This document shows, piece after piece, positions 27,201-35,242 of a stretch of 64,000 nt of DNA. The stretch spans positions 2,294,001-2,358,000 of the forward strand of contig NZ_CP116939.1 in the NCBI RefSeq assembly GCF_050219315.1. The letters are read 5' to 3'. Position 1 is the stretch's first letter. Each line of letters begins with the position of its first letter. The position numbers were made by a program, and so were the translations under genes. Under the pieces are notes generated by a model that saw only the letters and a list, made by a program, of their open reading frames with translations, ran no database searches and was not told the DNA's origin. This DNA comes from Megasphaera_A sueciensis (lineage in GTDB: Bacteria; Bacillota; Negativicutes; Veillonellales; Megasphaeraceae).

Positions 27201-27316
27201 GCTGGCAGGAGTTCGACACCAATGCGGTAAAAACTGAAAAGCCCAAGTACGACAAAAAAAGCGACAACCATACAAATGCCTATTGGGCGATTGATAGAAA
27301 ATTTAGTTAAATTCAT
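24218..27316 (-). CDS. RND efflux transporter (AcrB/MexB-like inner-membrane pump)
   Basis: The 1032-residue product is a full-length HAE1-type RND pump. It starts MNLTKFSINRPIGICMVVAF, has the two six-TM repeats with porter domains between, KRDINATPIMFI, and the DDSIVVLENIHRH segment near residue 405-420 holding the proton-relay aspartates in TM4, plus the second half FTLTPMLASRLFR and the late GRVRLRPIFMTT and TLTMVVGMLP. It starts 6 bp after its adaptor-protein gene. Such pumps expel drugs, bile salts or dyes across the double membrane; an outer-membrane channel is not encoded here. Likely repressed through the palindrome at 28599-28623. Confidence 0.95.
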   Translation of the reverse strand: MNLTKFSINRPIGICMVVAFFVVLGLFSFYRIGVELLPALNTPYVTVSVNYPGANAESIEQQVVKPIEDALSSVSNLKHITSVASYGQARITLELDFSANADYAAIDATKKVNSIRSKLPDDIDDPVVIKRDINATPIMFIAVQSNHSLDDIYTKAENDFQDVLQQADGVSEIELNGGRDKEIAVEIDKDKLVHYDMTLTEVVNALQNENVLMPAGSIYSNDTTTDVRVKAQFMDESELSHIQIPNVKGTKIPLSSVASIRRQDQRVTRYARVNGDDAVVMVVYKNSDANVVSTVDNVNKKIETLRQDNPDYTFTVTNESASYVRNSLNNTLHTLIEGLITTGLVLFFFLRGWRSTAAVMIAIPTSLISTFFVMYIANFTFNMMSLMGMALCIGILVDDSIVVLENIHRHLMKGEKPKEAALNGRMEIGMAAIAITLCDVVVFMPIAFMTGMVGQYFKQFGLTIVFATLFSLFVSFTLTPMLASRLFRLGLKIPDKPIWHKMDALEKWARDNYTHLLVWTLDNSKKLFIPVLICFFGAVALIPAGLVGSEFMPQTDESGFRISVQLPTNANLDRTDKVTQELEKYLSSIPEVTYYTSMVGGKNLNESSIQVTLQNRQDRSRTIWQITNTIRQFAAKHILDGDVRVQENQASVSGVSGGFGGGSGNLRLELRGKNDEQLTNTSYAVMDMMKNNISGVRDVSSSYEEGMPEYRLVVDREKLKHYGTSINDLTNTFSNAISGKKAGVLANDIKNDNNDTDIYVRLKGSDGFRISDLEKIPLNAAGHIIYISDVANVKAETGPVTIHRTDKERSITLGGSLIDRPMSEAMKDIQVHLSSIDMTGVSYRFTGQADQMHDTFQDLTMALGLSLILIYMILAILYESVKTPFIRMFSLPLGLIGSLFLLFLTNNSLNLYSLIGILVMDGLVAKNGTLLLDYTLTLMERGMPARQAIIEAGRVRLRPIFMTTLTMVVGMLPTALSMTAGSETRSSMAVVVIGGLLTSTVFTLLIIPIIFLFFENHKFRLPLLRKTNSINR

Positions 27317-27322
27317 ATCCTA

Positions 27323-28576
27323 TCACCCGATTTCCTTTTCTATAGTCACGTTTGTGCCGTCTTTTAAGCGAGCTGTATTGGAAGTCGCAATGAGATCGCC
27401 GTCGGATAATCCTTCCAGAATTTCTACATATTCATCATTTCGCAAACCGGTTTTCACTTGACGTATTTCAATTTTATTATTAGTAGTAATGATATACAGT
27501 TTGCTGATGCCATTAATTTCCAATAAGGCGTCTTTAGGTACGTACAGCGTGTTCCTGCGTTGTAAAACCTTTACTGAAGATTGGGCAAACATGCCTCCGC
27601 GCAAAGAATTATCTGGATTATCCAATGTAATGCGTATAATATACGTTTTTGTTGATGTATCCATTGTCGGACTGACATAGGTGATTGTTCCGGTATACGT
27701 GTTTGCCAGCGATTCAATAGAGACAGATACAGGAATCCCGGGTTTTATTGAAGCTACATCAGCTTCCGATAAGGGACAGTCAATATAAATGCCGCTGTTA
27801 TCTGTAATAGATAAAACCTTCGTGTTAGCAGAGGCCATGCTGCCGACTTCGGCATTACGGTAACTGATAATTCCGGCACGAGGTGCACGTATAATTAAGT
27901 CATCACGTTGTTTCTTCATGCTATCGATGACATACGCCGCTTTCGCTTGTGCTGCCTGTTTGCTGACAATTGCAGCCGGCGTATCGCCGACATTTTGGGT
28001 TTGTAAGTTATCTAACGTTGATTTTGCAGCAATAAGAGCTTGATACACCGTGTCCAGATCTTTTTGGGAAATAGCCCCTTCACTCTTTAATACAATATAG
28101 CGGTTATAATTCATTTGAGCAACTTCATAATCTACCTGTGCTTTCTGCAGTTCTGAAGAAAATTGTGATTCAGCTGTTCTGGTATCGGCGGCAGCTTGTT
28201 GGTAAGCAGCTTGGTCTTGATCAATCGTTAATTCTGAATCCATTGTATCCTGAACCAAAAGGACCTGCCCGGCGTCGACGCTGTCACCGAGGTTTACATT
28301 TACTTCGACAATTTTGCCGGCGTATTTTGGAGATAAATCAATTTGGGCAATAGGTACGGTTTCTCCAGAGAATAAAATTTTTTTTAACATATCTTTTTTC
28401 GAAACACGATATGCTTGTACGGAGGCTTCCATGAGGTCACCTTTTACTTTAGTTGCAGTATTATAATGACTGTACATATAGATTGCAGTAAAAGCAAGCA
28501 GTAAGGTAATACCAAAAGCAATTAATTTATTACGTTTACTTTTTAATACTTGGTGTGGTAATTGAAATGACGACAT
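27323..28576 (-). CDS. RND efflux adaptor (membrane fusion) protein
   Basis: A 417-residue HlyD/AcrA-type adaptor: an N-terminal transmembrane anchor (KLIAFGITLLLAFTAIYMY, no lipobox), a beta-barrel/lipoyl half-motif IVEVNVNLGDSVDAGQVLLV, a long alpha-helical hairpin with AQVDYEVAQMNYNRYI, then the second lipoyl half RAPRAGIISYRNAEVG and C-terminal barrel. It is the first gene of the operon; AGGGGGA lies a few bases upstream of the ATG at 28576 and the pump gene follows after 6 bp. No outer-membrane channel gene is adjacent. Confidence 0.95.
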   Translation of the reverse strand: MSSFQLPHQVLKSKRNKLIAFGITLLLAFTAIYMYSHYNTATKVKGDLMEASVQAYRVSKKDMLKKILFSGETVPIAQIDLSPKYAGKIVEVNVNLGDSVDAGQVLLVQDTMDSELTIDQDQAAYQQAAADTRTAESQFSSELQKAQVDYEVAQMNYNRYIVLKSEGAISQKDLDTVYQALIAAKSTLDNLQTQNVGDTPAAIVSKQAAQAKAAYVIDSMKKQRDDLIIRAPRAGIISYRNAEVGSMASANTKVLSITDNSGIYIDCPLSEADVASIKPGIPVSVSIESLANTYTGTITYVSPTMDTSTKTYIIRITLDNPDNSLRGGMFAQSSVKVLQRRNTLYVPKDALLEINGISKLYIITTNNKIEIRQVKTGLRNDEYVEILEGLSDGDLIATSNTARLKDGTNVTIEKEIG

Positions 28577-28598
28577 GAAGAATCCCCCTAATAATGAA

Positions 28599-28623
28599 AT
28601 ACTATCTATTATACAGATAGTAT
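28599..28623 (-). promoter_or_regulatory. Palindromic operator over the efflux-operon promoter
   Basis: atactatct (28599-28607) and agatagtat (28615-28623) are exact 9-bp complements with a 7-bp spacer that contains a TATAAT -10 on the minus strand, 23 bp before the adaptor start codon. This is the geometry of a TetR- or MarR-type operator; no regulator gene is next to it. Confidence 0.55.
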
Positions 28624-28778
28624 ACCTTATATGGATTATAAATTCTTCATAATTTGTAAATATTTGTAATTTTTTTAAAATGTTAATTTTTTAAATATAA
28701 AAATAATTTAATATTTAAGATGCTTAGAAGTTTTATTTAAATATAACATGCGGTTATATTTGTGGATACAAGTTATAT

Positions 28779-29156
28779 TTAATATAATAATGCACCTGCA
28801 ACAATGCCAAGCCAGCAAAATAAAAAAGCACCGACAACATTCAAACCACCGTATAGGAATCCCAAAGCCATTTCATTGGCACGAATAAAAGTGAGAAGTT
28901 CCATATTAAACGTGGAAAATGTGGTAAAACCACCAAGAATACCGGTAACGACAAAAAGCTTTACAGCAGCAGGCAAATTCATGTGAGAATTAAAATACAT
29001 CATAAGAAAACCAATAAGAAATGAGCCGACAACATTAACAAATACAGTACCGTAAGGAAATAAAATACCTCCATGCTGATTTGCCAGAAGCGTGACTCCG
29101 TAACGTAATGCTGATCCGATTCCGCCGCCGATGGCAACAGCCAATAATTTTTCCAT
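28779..29156 (-). CDS. crcB: CrcB/Fluc fluoride ion channel
   Basis: A 125-residue, four-span membrane protein with the Fluc hallmarks: GGGIGSALRYGVTLL at the N-terminus, PYGTVFVNVVGSFLIGFLMMY (the N-V-G-S-F pore segment), GGFTTFSTFNMEL (the Phe-box TM3 break) and a C-terminal GLNVVGAFLFCWLGI. It exports fluoride as a dual-topology dimer. Its transcript starts with a fluoride riboswitch, which removes doubt about its physiological role. Single copy here, whereas many organisms have an adjacent pair. Confidence 0.95.
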   Translation of the reverse strand: MEKLLAVAIGGGIGSALRYGVTLLANQHGGILFPYGTVFVNVVGSFLIGFLMMYFNSHMNLPAAVKLFVVTGILGGFTTFSTFNMELLTFIRANEMALGFLYGGLNVVGAFLFCWLGIVAGALLY

Positions 29157-29187
29157 AATTCAGATTCCCCCTAGAAAATTAAGTATA

Positions 29188-29290
29188 AAAAAATGCTGAT
29201 ACTCCTACTGTAATAGTAGAAGTCATCAGCCAAATGGCAGTTTCGACAGAGTGCCGCGGGAGACATTCATTCCCGTTTCATATAAATAAC
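29188..29290 (-). promoter_or_regulatory. Fluoride riboswitch with terminator, controlling crcB
   Basis: On the minus strand the RNA has the conserved pattern cgggaatg...ctcccg, then aaactgcc...ggctgatgacttctact, as in crcB-motif RNAs. It overlaps an intrinsic terminator (agtaggagtatcagc paired to gctgatgacttctact, then TTTTTTT at 29186-29193). Fluoride binding would favour read-through to crcB. Confidence 0.85.
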
Positions 29291-29300
29291 AACAATCTTA

Positions 29301-29329
29301 ATTTTAGCGGCAAGAAGCACTATTGTCAA
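29301..29329 (-). promoter_or_regulatory. Promoter of the crcB transcript
   Basis: On the minus strand TTGACA (29329-29324), 17-bp spacer, TAAAAT (29306-29301), giving a start near the first riboswitch base. Confidence 0.65.
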
Positions 29330-29394
29330 CACGATTTTTATGAATGTGTGTTATAATAAAATAAATTTTGTTTGATAGGATGGGGTAATTAATT

Positions 29395-30981
29395 ATGCAG
29401 ATACAAGGACCGCTTATTTCAACAATCCAGGCATTGAATCATTGGCCTCGTTTTCGTCTGCGGTTGTTTTTTGAAGGAATTGTTGTCGGAACCATTTCCG
29501 GCAGTATCATTAGCTTTTTTCGTTGGGTATTAGAGTATACAACTCATTGGAGAGAAACGATTTATGATATGCTGCCGAATGCGGGAATAATAGCTAACTT
29601 AATATGGTTTCTTGTTTTATTGCTGGCAGCATTTCTATTGTATAGTATCAGCCAGTACGAACCCATGGCGTCGGGAAGCGGCATACCTCAAGTAAAAGGA
29701 GTTATTTTAGGACGGATTCGCATGCGGTGGCTGCGGATTCTCTGGGTAAAGCTTATTGGGGGAATTGTGGGAATCGGGTTAGGGTTATCCTTAGGACGAG
29801 AAGGACCTTCTATTCAAATTGGAGCAGTTACGGCGCAGGGGTTAAGCCGCTTGCTGGGACGTCTGCGAATGGAGGAACGTTATCTTATTACTGCCGGAGC
29901 CAGTGCCGGTTTGGCGGCAGCCTTTAATGCCCCGTTAGCGGGAGTTATGTTTGCTTTGGAGGAATTGCATCGGAATTTTTCCGGAGTAGTATTGGTACCG
30001 GCTATGATGGCTGCTCTTATGGCGACTATTATATCCCGTATTGTTTTTGGCCCGGTATCAATTTTTCATTTTGGAAATTTGCCGTTGTTTCCCATGAATT
30101 ATATATGGTTGATTGTTGTACTATCCATTATCAATGGTGTGGCAGGAAATATATTTAACAAAGGGTTGCTGGGCGTACGTTCTTTTTATGAGCTTCCTGT
30201 ATTTTTTCATCCGTATACTAAGATTGCTTTTGCCCTTGTTACGGGCGGAGTGTTGGGGTACTGCCTGCCTCAGGTATTGGGCGGCGGAAATGAATTGATC
30301 AATCATTTATCAGAAATGCCCTTGTCCATATCCTTATTTGGTCTATTGCTTGTGGGAAAATTGTTGTTTACATTAATTAGTTATGGATGCGGTGTTCCGG
30401 GCGGATTTTTTTTACCTATGTTAGTTATCGGAGCACTTACAGGAGGTGTTTTAGGCATCGTTTTTATAGAACTAAATCTTATTCCAGCGATGTATTTATC
30501 GGATATTATCGTTATCTCCATGGCTGCTTTTTTTGCGGCATCTGTGCATGCACCTGTTACCGGAACTATTCTTATTATGGAAATGACTAGTTCCTATGAC
30601 CACTTATTGGTACTATGTATTGCTTCTATGGTAGCGTTAGTGTCAGCAAGACTTTGTAAAGGCGAACCTATTTATGATTCTCTACTGTATCGGCTACCGG
30701 AATTTAAAAAAACTAATATTCCTGATAATGAACGGCGTAATATTATAGAATTGACGGTCGAAAGCGGCAGTGCTGTCGATGGTAAGAGTGTTGGCAGTAT
30801 TTCATGGCCTATGCACACCGTATTAGTAGATATTAAGCGTGGTGATAAGCAGATATTGCCGGATCAGGCAGTGCGGTTGCGAGCGGGAGATTATATTTAT
30901 CTGCTAACGGATCATATAGGTGCGGCAGAAAACGTTAGAAATATGGTGATACAACAAATGTATAATAATTATAAAAATTAG
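29395..30981 (+). CDS. ClC family chloride channel/antiporter with C-terminal TrkA-C domain
   Basis: The 528-residue product has the ClC selectivity-filter motifs: GSGIPQVKG near residue 93, GREGPSIQIG near 140 (with the gating glutamate), and GVPGGFFLPMLVIGALTGG near 330-345. These are the chloride-type motifs rather than those of the fluoride-specific CLC-F branch. A C-terminal RCK/TrkA-C domain follows (from about residue 440: IELTVESGSAVDGKSVG, GDYIYLLTD), a layout known in bacterial ClCs of the YfeO/TrkA-C type. It is transcribed divergently from the fluoride riboswitch-crcB unit, 105 bp away, so shared halide physiology is possible but not shown by its sequence. Confidence 0.92.
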   Translation: MQIQGPLISTIQALNHWPRFRLRLFFEGIVVGTISGSIISFFRWVLEYTTHWRETIYDMLPNAGIIANLIWFLVLLLAAFLLYSISQYEPMASGSGIPQVKGVILGRIRMRWLRILWVKLIGGIVGIGLGLSLGREGPSIQIGAVTAQGLSRLLGRLRMEERYLITAGASAGLAAAFNAPLAGVMFALEELHRNFSGVVLVPAMMAALMATIISRIVFGPVSIFHFGNLPLFPMNYIWLIVVLSIINGVAGNIFNKGLLGVRSFYELPVFFHPYTKIAFALVTGGVLGYCLPQVLGGGNELINHLSEMPLSISLFGLLLVGKLLFTLISYGCGVPGGFFLPMLVIGALTGGVLGIVFIELNLIPAMYLSDIIVISMAAFFAASVHAPVTGTILIMEMTSSYDHLLVLCIASMVALVSARLCKGEPIYDSLLYRLPEFKKTNIPDNERRNIIELTVESGSAVDGKSVGSISWPMHTVLVDIKRGDKQILPDQAVRLRAGDYIYLLTDHIGAAENVRNMVIQQMYNNYKN

Positions 30982-31169
30982 TACCAGGTACTAAAATCAA
31001 CTTATAAAACTTAGATACAGACTGCATAACAATAAAAACAGAGCGCAAGAACATGGAATAAAAATTGATAAAATGATGAATAAAAATACACTTTTTTGAC
31101 TTATTGCTGAAATTTTGTTAAAATGTAATTGCTTGTTGTTAGAGCGTCATTTTTCAAAGAGGTGGTAAT

Positions 31170-31973
31170 TTGAAGAAACGTATGATAACGATATTGATGA
31201 TGTTGTTTATTTTGTCGATATCCTCTGTCTCATTTGCGAAACTTGAACAAGGAATGAATAGCCCGGAGGTTCAATATATGCAATATATGTTGATGGATAC
31301 AGGGTACTTAAGTGATGGTGCGGATGGAGTATTTGGCAGTGGTACACTAGCAGCTGTTCAGCAATTCCAGTCCGATCATGGCTTAACCGCGGATGGTATT
31401 GTTGGCAATCAAACGTTGGCTGCATTGGTACAAGCTGATACTTCGGCGACATCTGTTGTTTTTCGTGGCGGTGATTCTGGTGATGCCGTTCGAGATATTC
31501 AGACACGTTTATCCAATAATGGGTATAGTGTAGGTGCTGTTGATGGTATCTATGGCGAGGGTACGGCAAATGCTGTTAGTGCTTTTCAGTCCAGTTTGGG
31601 ACTATCTGCAACGGGGGTTCTCGATGTTCGGACAGAACGTGCTTTGTATGCTTTAGGGAATAGTACTCCGTTGTCTTCTAATACTAGTGCGGGCGGACAG
31701 GAAATTGTCATGCAGGCAACAGCCTATTCGGCACATGATCCTGGGAATAGCGGGTATACCGCAGGCGGACATGCATTGATTCATGGGCTTGTCTCTGTGG
31801 ACCCCAGCGTTATTCCTTTAGGTACAAAATTATATATTGAAGGATATGGCTATGCGGTAGCAGATGATACGGGCGGTGATATTACTGGTACGCGCATTGA
31901 TTTGGGCATGAATTCTAATTCAGAAGCAATGAATTTTGGCAGAAGAGATGTGGTAGTTCACATCTTGGGATAA
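31170..31973 (+). CDS. Secreted cell-wall protein: two peptidoglycan-binding domains and a 3D domain
   Basis: The 267-residue product begins with a signal peptide (KKRMITILMMLFILSISSVS, cleavage after SFA), then two peptidoglycan-binding repeats (EQGMNSPEVQYMQYML...DGVFGSGTLAAVQQFQSDHG about 25-85 and GDSGDAVRDIQTRLSNNGYS...AVSAFQSSLG about 97-160), and a C-terminal 3D domain (residues 178-267) with the three-aspartate pattern VADDTGGDITGTRIDLGM, preceded by PLGTKLYIEGYG. 3D domains have the MltA-type lytic transglycosylase barrel. The start is a TTG at 31170 with GAGGTGG six bases before; the next ATG (31182) has worse spacing. Probably acts on peptidoglycan during growth or separation. Confidence 0.88.
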   Translation: MKKRMITILMMLFILSISSVSFAKLEQGMNSPEVQYMQYMLMDTGYLSDGADGVFGSGTLAAVQQFQSDHGLTADGIVGNQTLAALVQADTSATSVVFRGGDSGDAVRDIQTRLSNNGYSVGAVDGIYGEGTANAVSAFQSSLGLSATGVLDVRTERALYALGNSTPLSSNTSAGGQEIVMQATAYSAHDPGNSGYTAGGHALIHGLVSVDPSVIPLGTKLYIEGYGYAVADDTGGDITGTRIDLGMNSNSEAMNFGRRDVVVHILG

Positions 31974-31974
31974 G

Positions 31975-32020
31975 AGCACATATAAAAGGAGAGGCTGCAG
32001 CCTCTCCTTTTATATGTGCT
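31975..32020. terminator. 46-bp perfect palindrome after the 3D-domain gene
   Basis: Arms of 23 bp with no loop (agcacatataaaaggagagg... and its exact complement), starting just after the stop codon of the 3D-domain gene. It is the likely terminator, although no T-run follows; its zero-loop perfection is unusual. Confidence 0.7.
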
Positions 32021-32205
32021 AAGGTGAAAATTGTATCAGTAACAACGAATAGTATTGTATATATGAACAGGTTGTAAGTGGTTAACATCATAAGATAGTT
32101 GAGGTATTTCTGCAGTAAGCTTAAAAAAAGTATATATTTTAAGGCGGTTTTGTGGTATCCTGATAAGGAAATTGTTGTAGTTTTGATTTCTGGGGAGGAT
32201 TTGGA

Positions 32206-33579
32206 ATGAAAGAAACCATTGCACTTATATTGGCGGCCGGAAAAGGAACACGAATGAAATCCAAGTTGCCAAAAGTTTTGCACAAGGTAGACGGACTGCC
32301 TATGGTAGAACAGGTGCGCCGTACAGTACAGAGCGCGGGGACAATAAGGCAAATTGTCGTCGTTGGTTTTGGCGGCGAGGCTGTACAGGAGTATTTAGGA
32401 GATACAGCAGAAACTGTTATGCAGAAAGAACAATTGGGAACAGGACATGCGGTTCTTCAGGCAGAAGCACTATTGAAAGAGGAACAGGGAACACTGCTGG
32501 TTACTTGTGGTGATACTCCGTTGGTTACGTCGGAAACATTTACAGCTCTCATGGCTTGCCACGAACAAACACATGCGGCGGCTACGATGCTTACCGCAAT
32601 TATGCCGGACCCTACGGGGTATGGCAGAGTTATTCGCAATCAGAGCGGGCAGGTTGTGAAAATAATAGAACAAAAAGATGGATCACCTGCAGAATTGGCG
32701 GTATCGGAAGTTAATGCCGGCATTTATTGTTTTGATATGCCGTTGCTGTGGGATATGCTGCATCGTGTAACCAATAAAAATGCTCAGGGAGAGTATTACT
32801 TGACTGATATTATCGGAATGCTTGTTGCTGAAGGTAAGACCGTTAGTGCGTTTGCTTCGTCGAATTATAAGGAAACATTGGGAGTTAACTCTCGGATGCA
32901 GTTGGCGGAGGCTGAGAGTGTTATGCGGCAGCGAAAACTGGAACAAATTATGACCGATGGGGTTACCGTTATTGATCCGGGGAATACGTACGTTGACGTG
33001 TCTGTTGTTGTTGGCCGTGATACCATACTCTATCCGGGAACTATATTGGAAGGAGATACGGTTATCGGTGAAGGTTGTCAGATAGGTCCATATGTTCGTT
33101 TGACTAATGTGCAGATGGGAAATGAGGATCATCTGCAGTTTACCTATGCCCATGATTGTCAGATTAAGAACGGCTGTGAAGTGGGACCTTTTGTTCATTT
33201 TCGCCCTAATACTGTTATTGGCAATCAGGTAAAAGTTGGCAACTATATGGAGGTTAAAAATTCCGTTATAGGAGATGGAACAAAACTGCCGCACTTGAGT
33301 TATATAGGAGATAGTGATGTAGGCAGTGGTGTTAACATTGGTTGTGGCACGATAACTGTAAATTATGATGGCAAAGTTAAACATCGTACAACAATTTCCG
33401 ATCATGCATTTGTGGGATGCAATAGTAATCTTATAGCACCGGTCCGTATTGGAGAATACGCTTATGTAGGAGCTGGATCTACCATTACGAAAGATGTTCC
33501 TGCCGGATCGTTAGCGGTAGGGCGGGCTAGACAGCGCAATATAGAACAATGGGTAAAGGACGATACATATAAAAAATAG
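32206..33579 (+). CDS. glmU: Bifunctional UDP-GlcNAc pyrophosphorylase / glucosamine-1-phosphate N-acetyltransferase
   Basis: Makes UDP-GlcNAc for peptidoglycan and LPS in two steps. The 457-residue length is exactly family size. The uridylyltransferase domain (1-230) has LILAAGKGTRMKS and later EQLGTGHAV, GDTPLV and NAGIYCF; the C-terminal left-handed beta-helix (about 250-450) has hexapeptide repeats (VIGEGCQIGPYVRL, TVIGNQVKVGNYMEV), the catalytic His region, and NYDGKVKHRTTI. GGGGAGG lies nine bases before the start at 32206. It leads the glmU-prs-pth group, a common Firmicute arrangement. Confidence 0.97.
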   Translation: MKETIALILAAGKGTRMKSKLPKVLHKVDGLPMVEQVRRTVQSAGTIRQIVVVGFGGEAVQEYLGDTAETVMQKEQLGTGHAVLQAEALLKEEQGTLLVTCGDTPLVTSETFTALMACHEQTHAAATMLTAIMPDPTGYGRVIRNQSGQVVKIIEQKDGSPAELAVSEVNAGIYCFDMPLLWDMLHRVTNKNAQGEYYLTDIIGMLVAEGKTVSAFASSNYKETLGVNSRMQLAEAESVMRQRKLEQIMTDGVTVIDPGNTYVDVSVVVGRDTILYPGTILEGDTVIGEGCQIGPYVRLTNVQMGNEDHLQFTYAHDCQIKNGCEVGPFVHFRPNTVIGNQVKVGNYMEVKNSVIGDGTKLPHLSYIGDSDVGSGVNIGCGTITVNYDGKVKHRTTISDHAFVGCNSNLIAPVRIGEYAYVGAGSTITKDVPAGSLAVGRARQRNIEQWVKDDTYKK

Positions 33580-33655
33580 AAATACTATTATGTACGTATA
33601 AAACAATAAATGATAGAATACATATAGAAGACAACTAATTTGAGGAGGATCTATC

Positions 33656-34621
33656 ATGTCATATGAAGATGGGAAAAAGCTGAAAATTTTTACAGGAAAT
33701 GCCAATCCGGCATTGGCCAAGGAAATCGCCGATTATTTGGGTTTAGAATTAGGAAAAGCGTTTGTTGGTAAATTCAATAATGGTGAAATTCAGGTCATGA
33801 TCGATGAAAGCGTTCGCGGTAAGGATGTATTTATTGTCCAACCGACGAGCGAACCTGTAAATGATAATATTATGGAATTGCTGATTATGGTGGATGCGTT
33901 AAAGCGCGCCTCAGCAAGACATATTACGGCGGTTGTTCCCTATTATGGTTATGCACGTCAGGATCGCAAGACTCGTGGTCGTGAACCTATAACATCCAAG
34001 CTGGTAGCAGATTTGATGAGCACCGCTGGGGTAACTCGTATGGTTACGATGGATCTTCATGCCGGTCAGATTCAAGGATTTTTCAATGTTCCTGTTGATC
34101 ATTTGGCTTCGGCATCTATTATTGCAAAATATATTAATCAGAAAAAATCAGAAAGTGATATGGGCGATATTGTTGTTGTATCTCCCGATCTTGGCGGTGT
34201 GACACGTGCCAGAGACTTAGCAGACCGTGTAGGGGCTCCGATTGCTATTATAGAAAAGCGCCGTCCTCGTCCGGGGGTAGCAGAAGTGATGAATATTATT
34301 GGTAGTGTAGAAGGTAAGACCTGCATTATTGTTGATGATATTGTTGATACAGCAGGCTCCTTATGTGAAGGGGCCAATGCATTGAAGCGCATGGGCGCAA
34401 ATAAAGTATATGCTTGTTGTGCTCATGCTGTATTAACAGATCCGGCTATTGAACGTATTAGTAAATCTCCTATTACGGAATTGATCATTACCAATACGAT
34501 TCCTTTGGCAGAAGAAAAAAATATTGACAAAATTACGGTTCTTTCAGTTGCACCTCTTCTTGGAGAAGCCATTATGCGTATTTTTCATGATGTTTCTGTG
34601 AGTCGCCTTTTTGATAAATAG
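33656..34621 (+). CDS. prs: Ribose-phosphate pyrophosphokinase (PRPP synthetase)
   Basis: Makes PRPP from ribose-5-phosphate and ATP for purine, pyrimidine, Trp and His synthesis (the trpD enzyme in this window uses it). The 321 residues include GNANPALAKEIADYLG, RHITAVVPYYGYARQDRK with the flexible loop TRGREPITSK, MDLHAGQIQGFF, and the PRPP-binding CIIVDDIVDTAGSL near residue 220. GAGGAGG nine bases before the ATG at 33656. Stop codon and the next gene's start are 22 bp apart. Confidence 0.97.
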   Translation: MSYEDGKKLKIFTGNANPALAKEIADYLGLELGKAFVGKFNNGEIQVMIDESVRGKDVFIVQPTSEPVNDNIMELLIMVDALKRASARHITAVVPYYGYARQDRKTRGREPITSKLVADLMSTAGVTRMVTMDLHAGQIQGFFNVPVDHLASASIIAKYINQKKSESDMGDIVVVSPDLGGVTRARDLADRVGAPIAIIEKRRPRPGVAEVMNIIGSVEGKTCIIVDDIVDTAGSLCEGANALKRMGANKVYACCAHAVLTDPAIERISKSPITELIITNTIPLAEEKNIDKITVLSVAPLLGEAIMRIFHDVSVSRLFDK

Positions 34622-34643
34622 TATAGGCGGTATAGCATTGAAT

Positions 34644-35204
34644 ATGATAGTAGGTCTGGGAAATCCCGGACATGAATACGAAAAATCAAAACATAATACG
34701 GGTTTTCGCGTTGTAGATGAATTAGCTGCTCAATGGCATGTCACTGTATGGCAAAGCAAAATGAATGCAGCGGTTGCATCGGTTCCGATGGATGGAAGAA
34801 AAATACTGCTTGTTAAACCGCAGACGTATATGAATAATAGCGGAGATGCGGTGGGAGCTCTTATGCGCTGGTATAAATTGGCGGAAACAGATGTCTATGT
34901 TATTTATGATGATATGGATTTACCTGTGGGAAAATTACGTATTCGTACCACTGGCAGTGATGGCGGGCATAATGGAATTAAGAGCCTTTTTGCCAATGGC
35001 GTGCGGGATTTTATTCGTTTCCGAGTAGGTATTGGCAGACCGCTCCCGCATCATGATGTGATTGATCACGTTTTGACTCCGTTTCCTATAGAACTGCAAG
35101 AGCCGTATCAAAAGGGAATAAAAGCGGCGGCTGCGGCTGTAGAAGGATGTTTAGAGCTAGGAATAAGTAAAGGCATGAATCGCTTTAATTCGAAAAAAAA
35201 ATAA
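34644..35204 (+). CDS. pth: Peptidyl-tRNA hydrolase
   Basis: Recycles peptidyl-tRNA. The 186-residue product begins MIVGLGNPGHEYEKSKHNTG with the catalytic His20 in KHNTG, then VKPQTYMNNSGDAV (Asn and Tyr of the active site), YDDMDLPVGKLRIRTTGSDG, GGHNGIKS and FRVGIGRPLP. The start is at 34644, where the N-terminus matches the family; the longer frame from 34611 overlaps prs and has no RBS. Its own terminator is now 1.4 kb away because an IS256 element has inserted in between. Confidence 0.96.
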   Translation: MIVGLGNPGHEYEKSKHNTGFRVVDELAAQWHVTVWQSKMNAAVASVPMDGRKILLVKPQTYMNNSGDAVGALMRWYKLAETDVYVIYDDMDLPVGKLRIRTTGSDGGHNGIKSLFANGVRDFIRFRVGIGRPLPHHDVIDHVLTPFPIELQEPYQKGIKAAAAAVEGCLELGISKGMNRFNSKKK

Positions 35205-35242
35205 ATTTGTTTTTTGCAAAGTTGCAAAAAAATAGTTACAGA

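Noticed and set aside
32683..33405. 240-codon frame on the minus strand inside glmU
   Set aside because: Antisense to the beta-helix repeats of glmU; the repeats keep the opposite frame open, with no RBS or motif.
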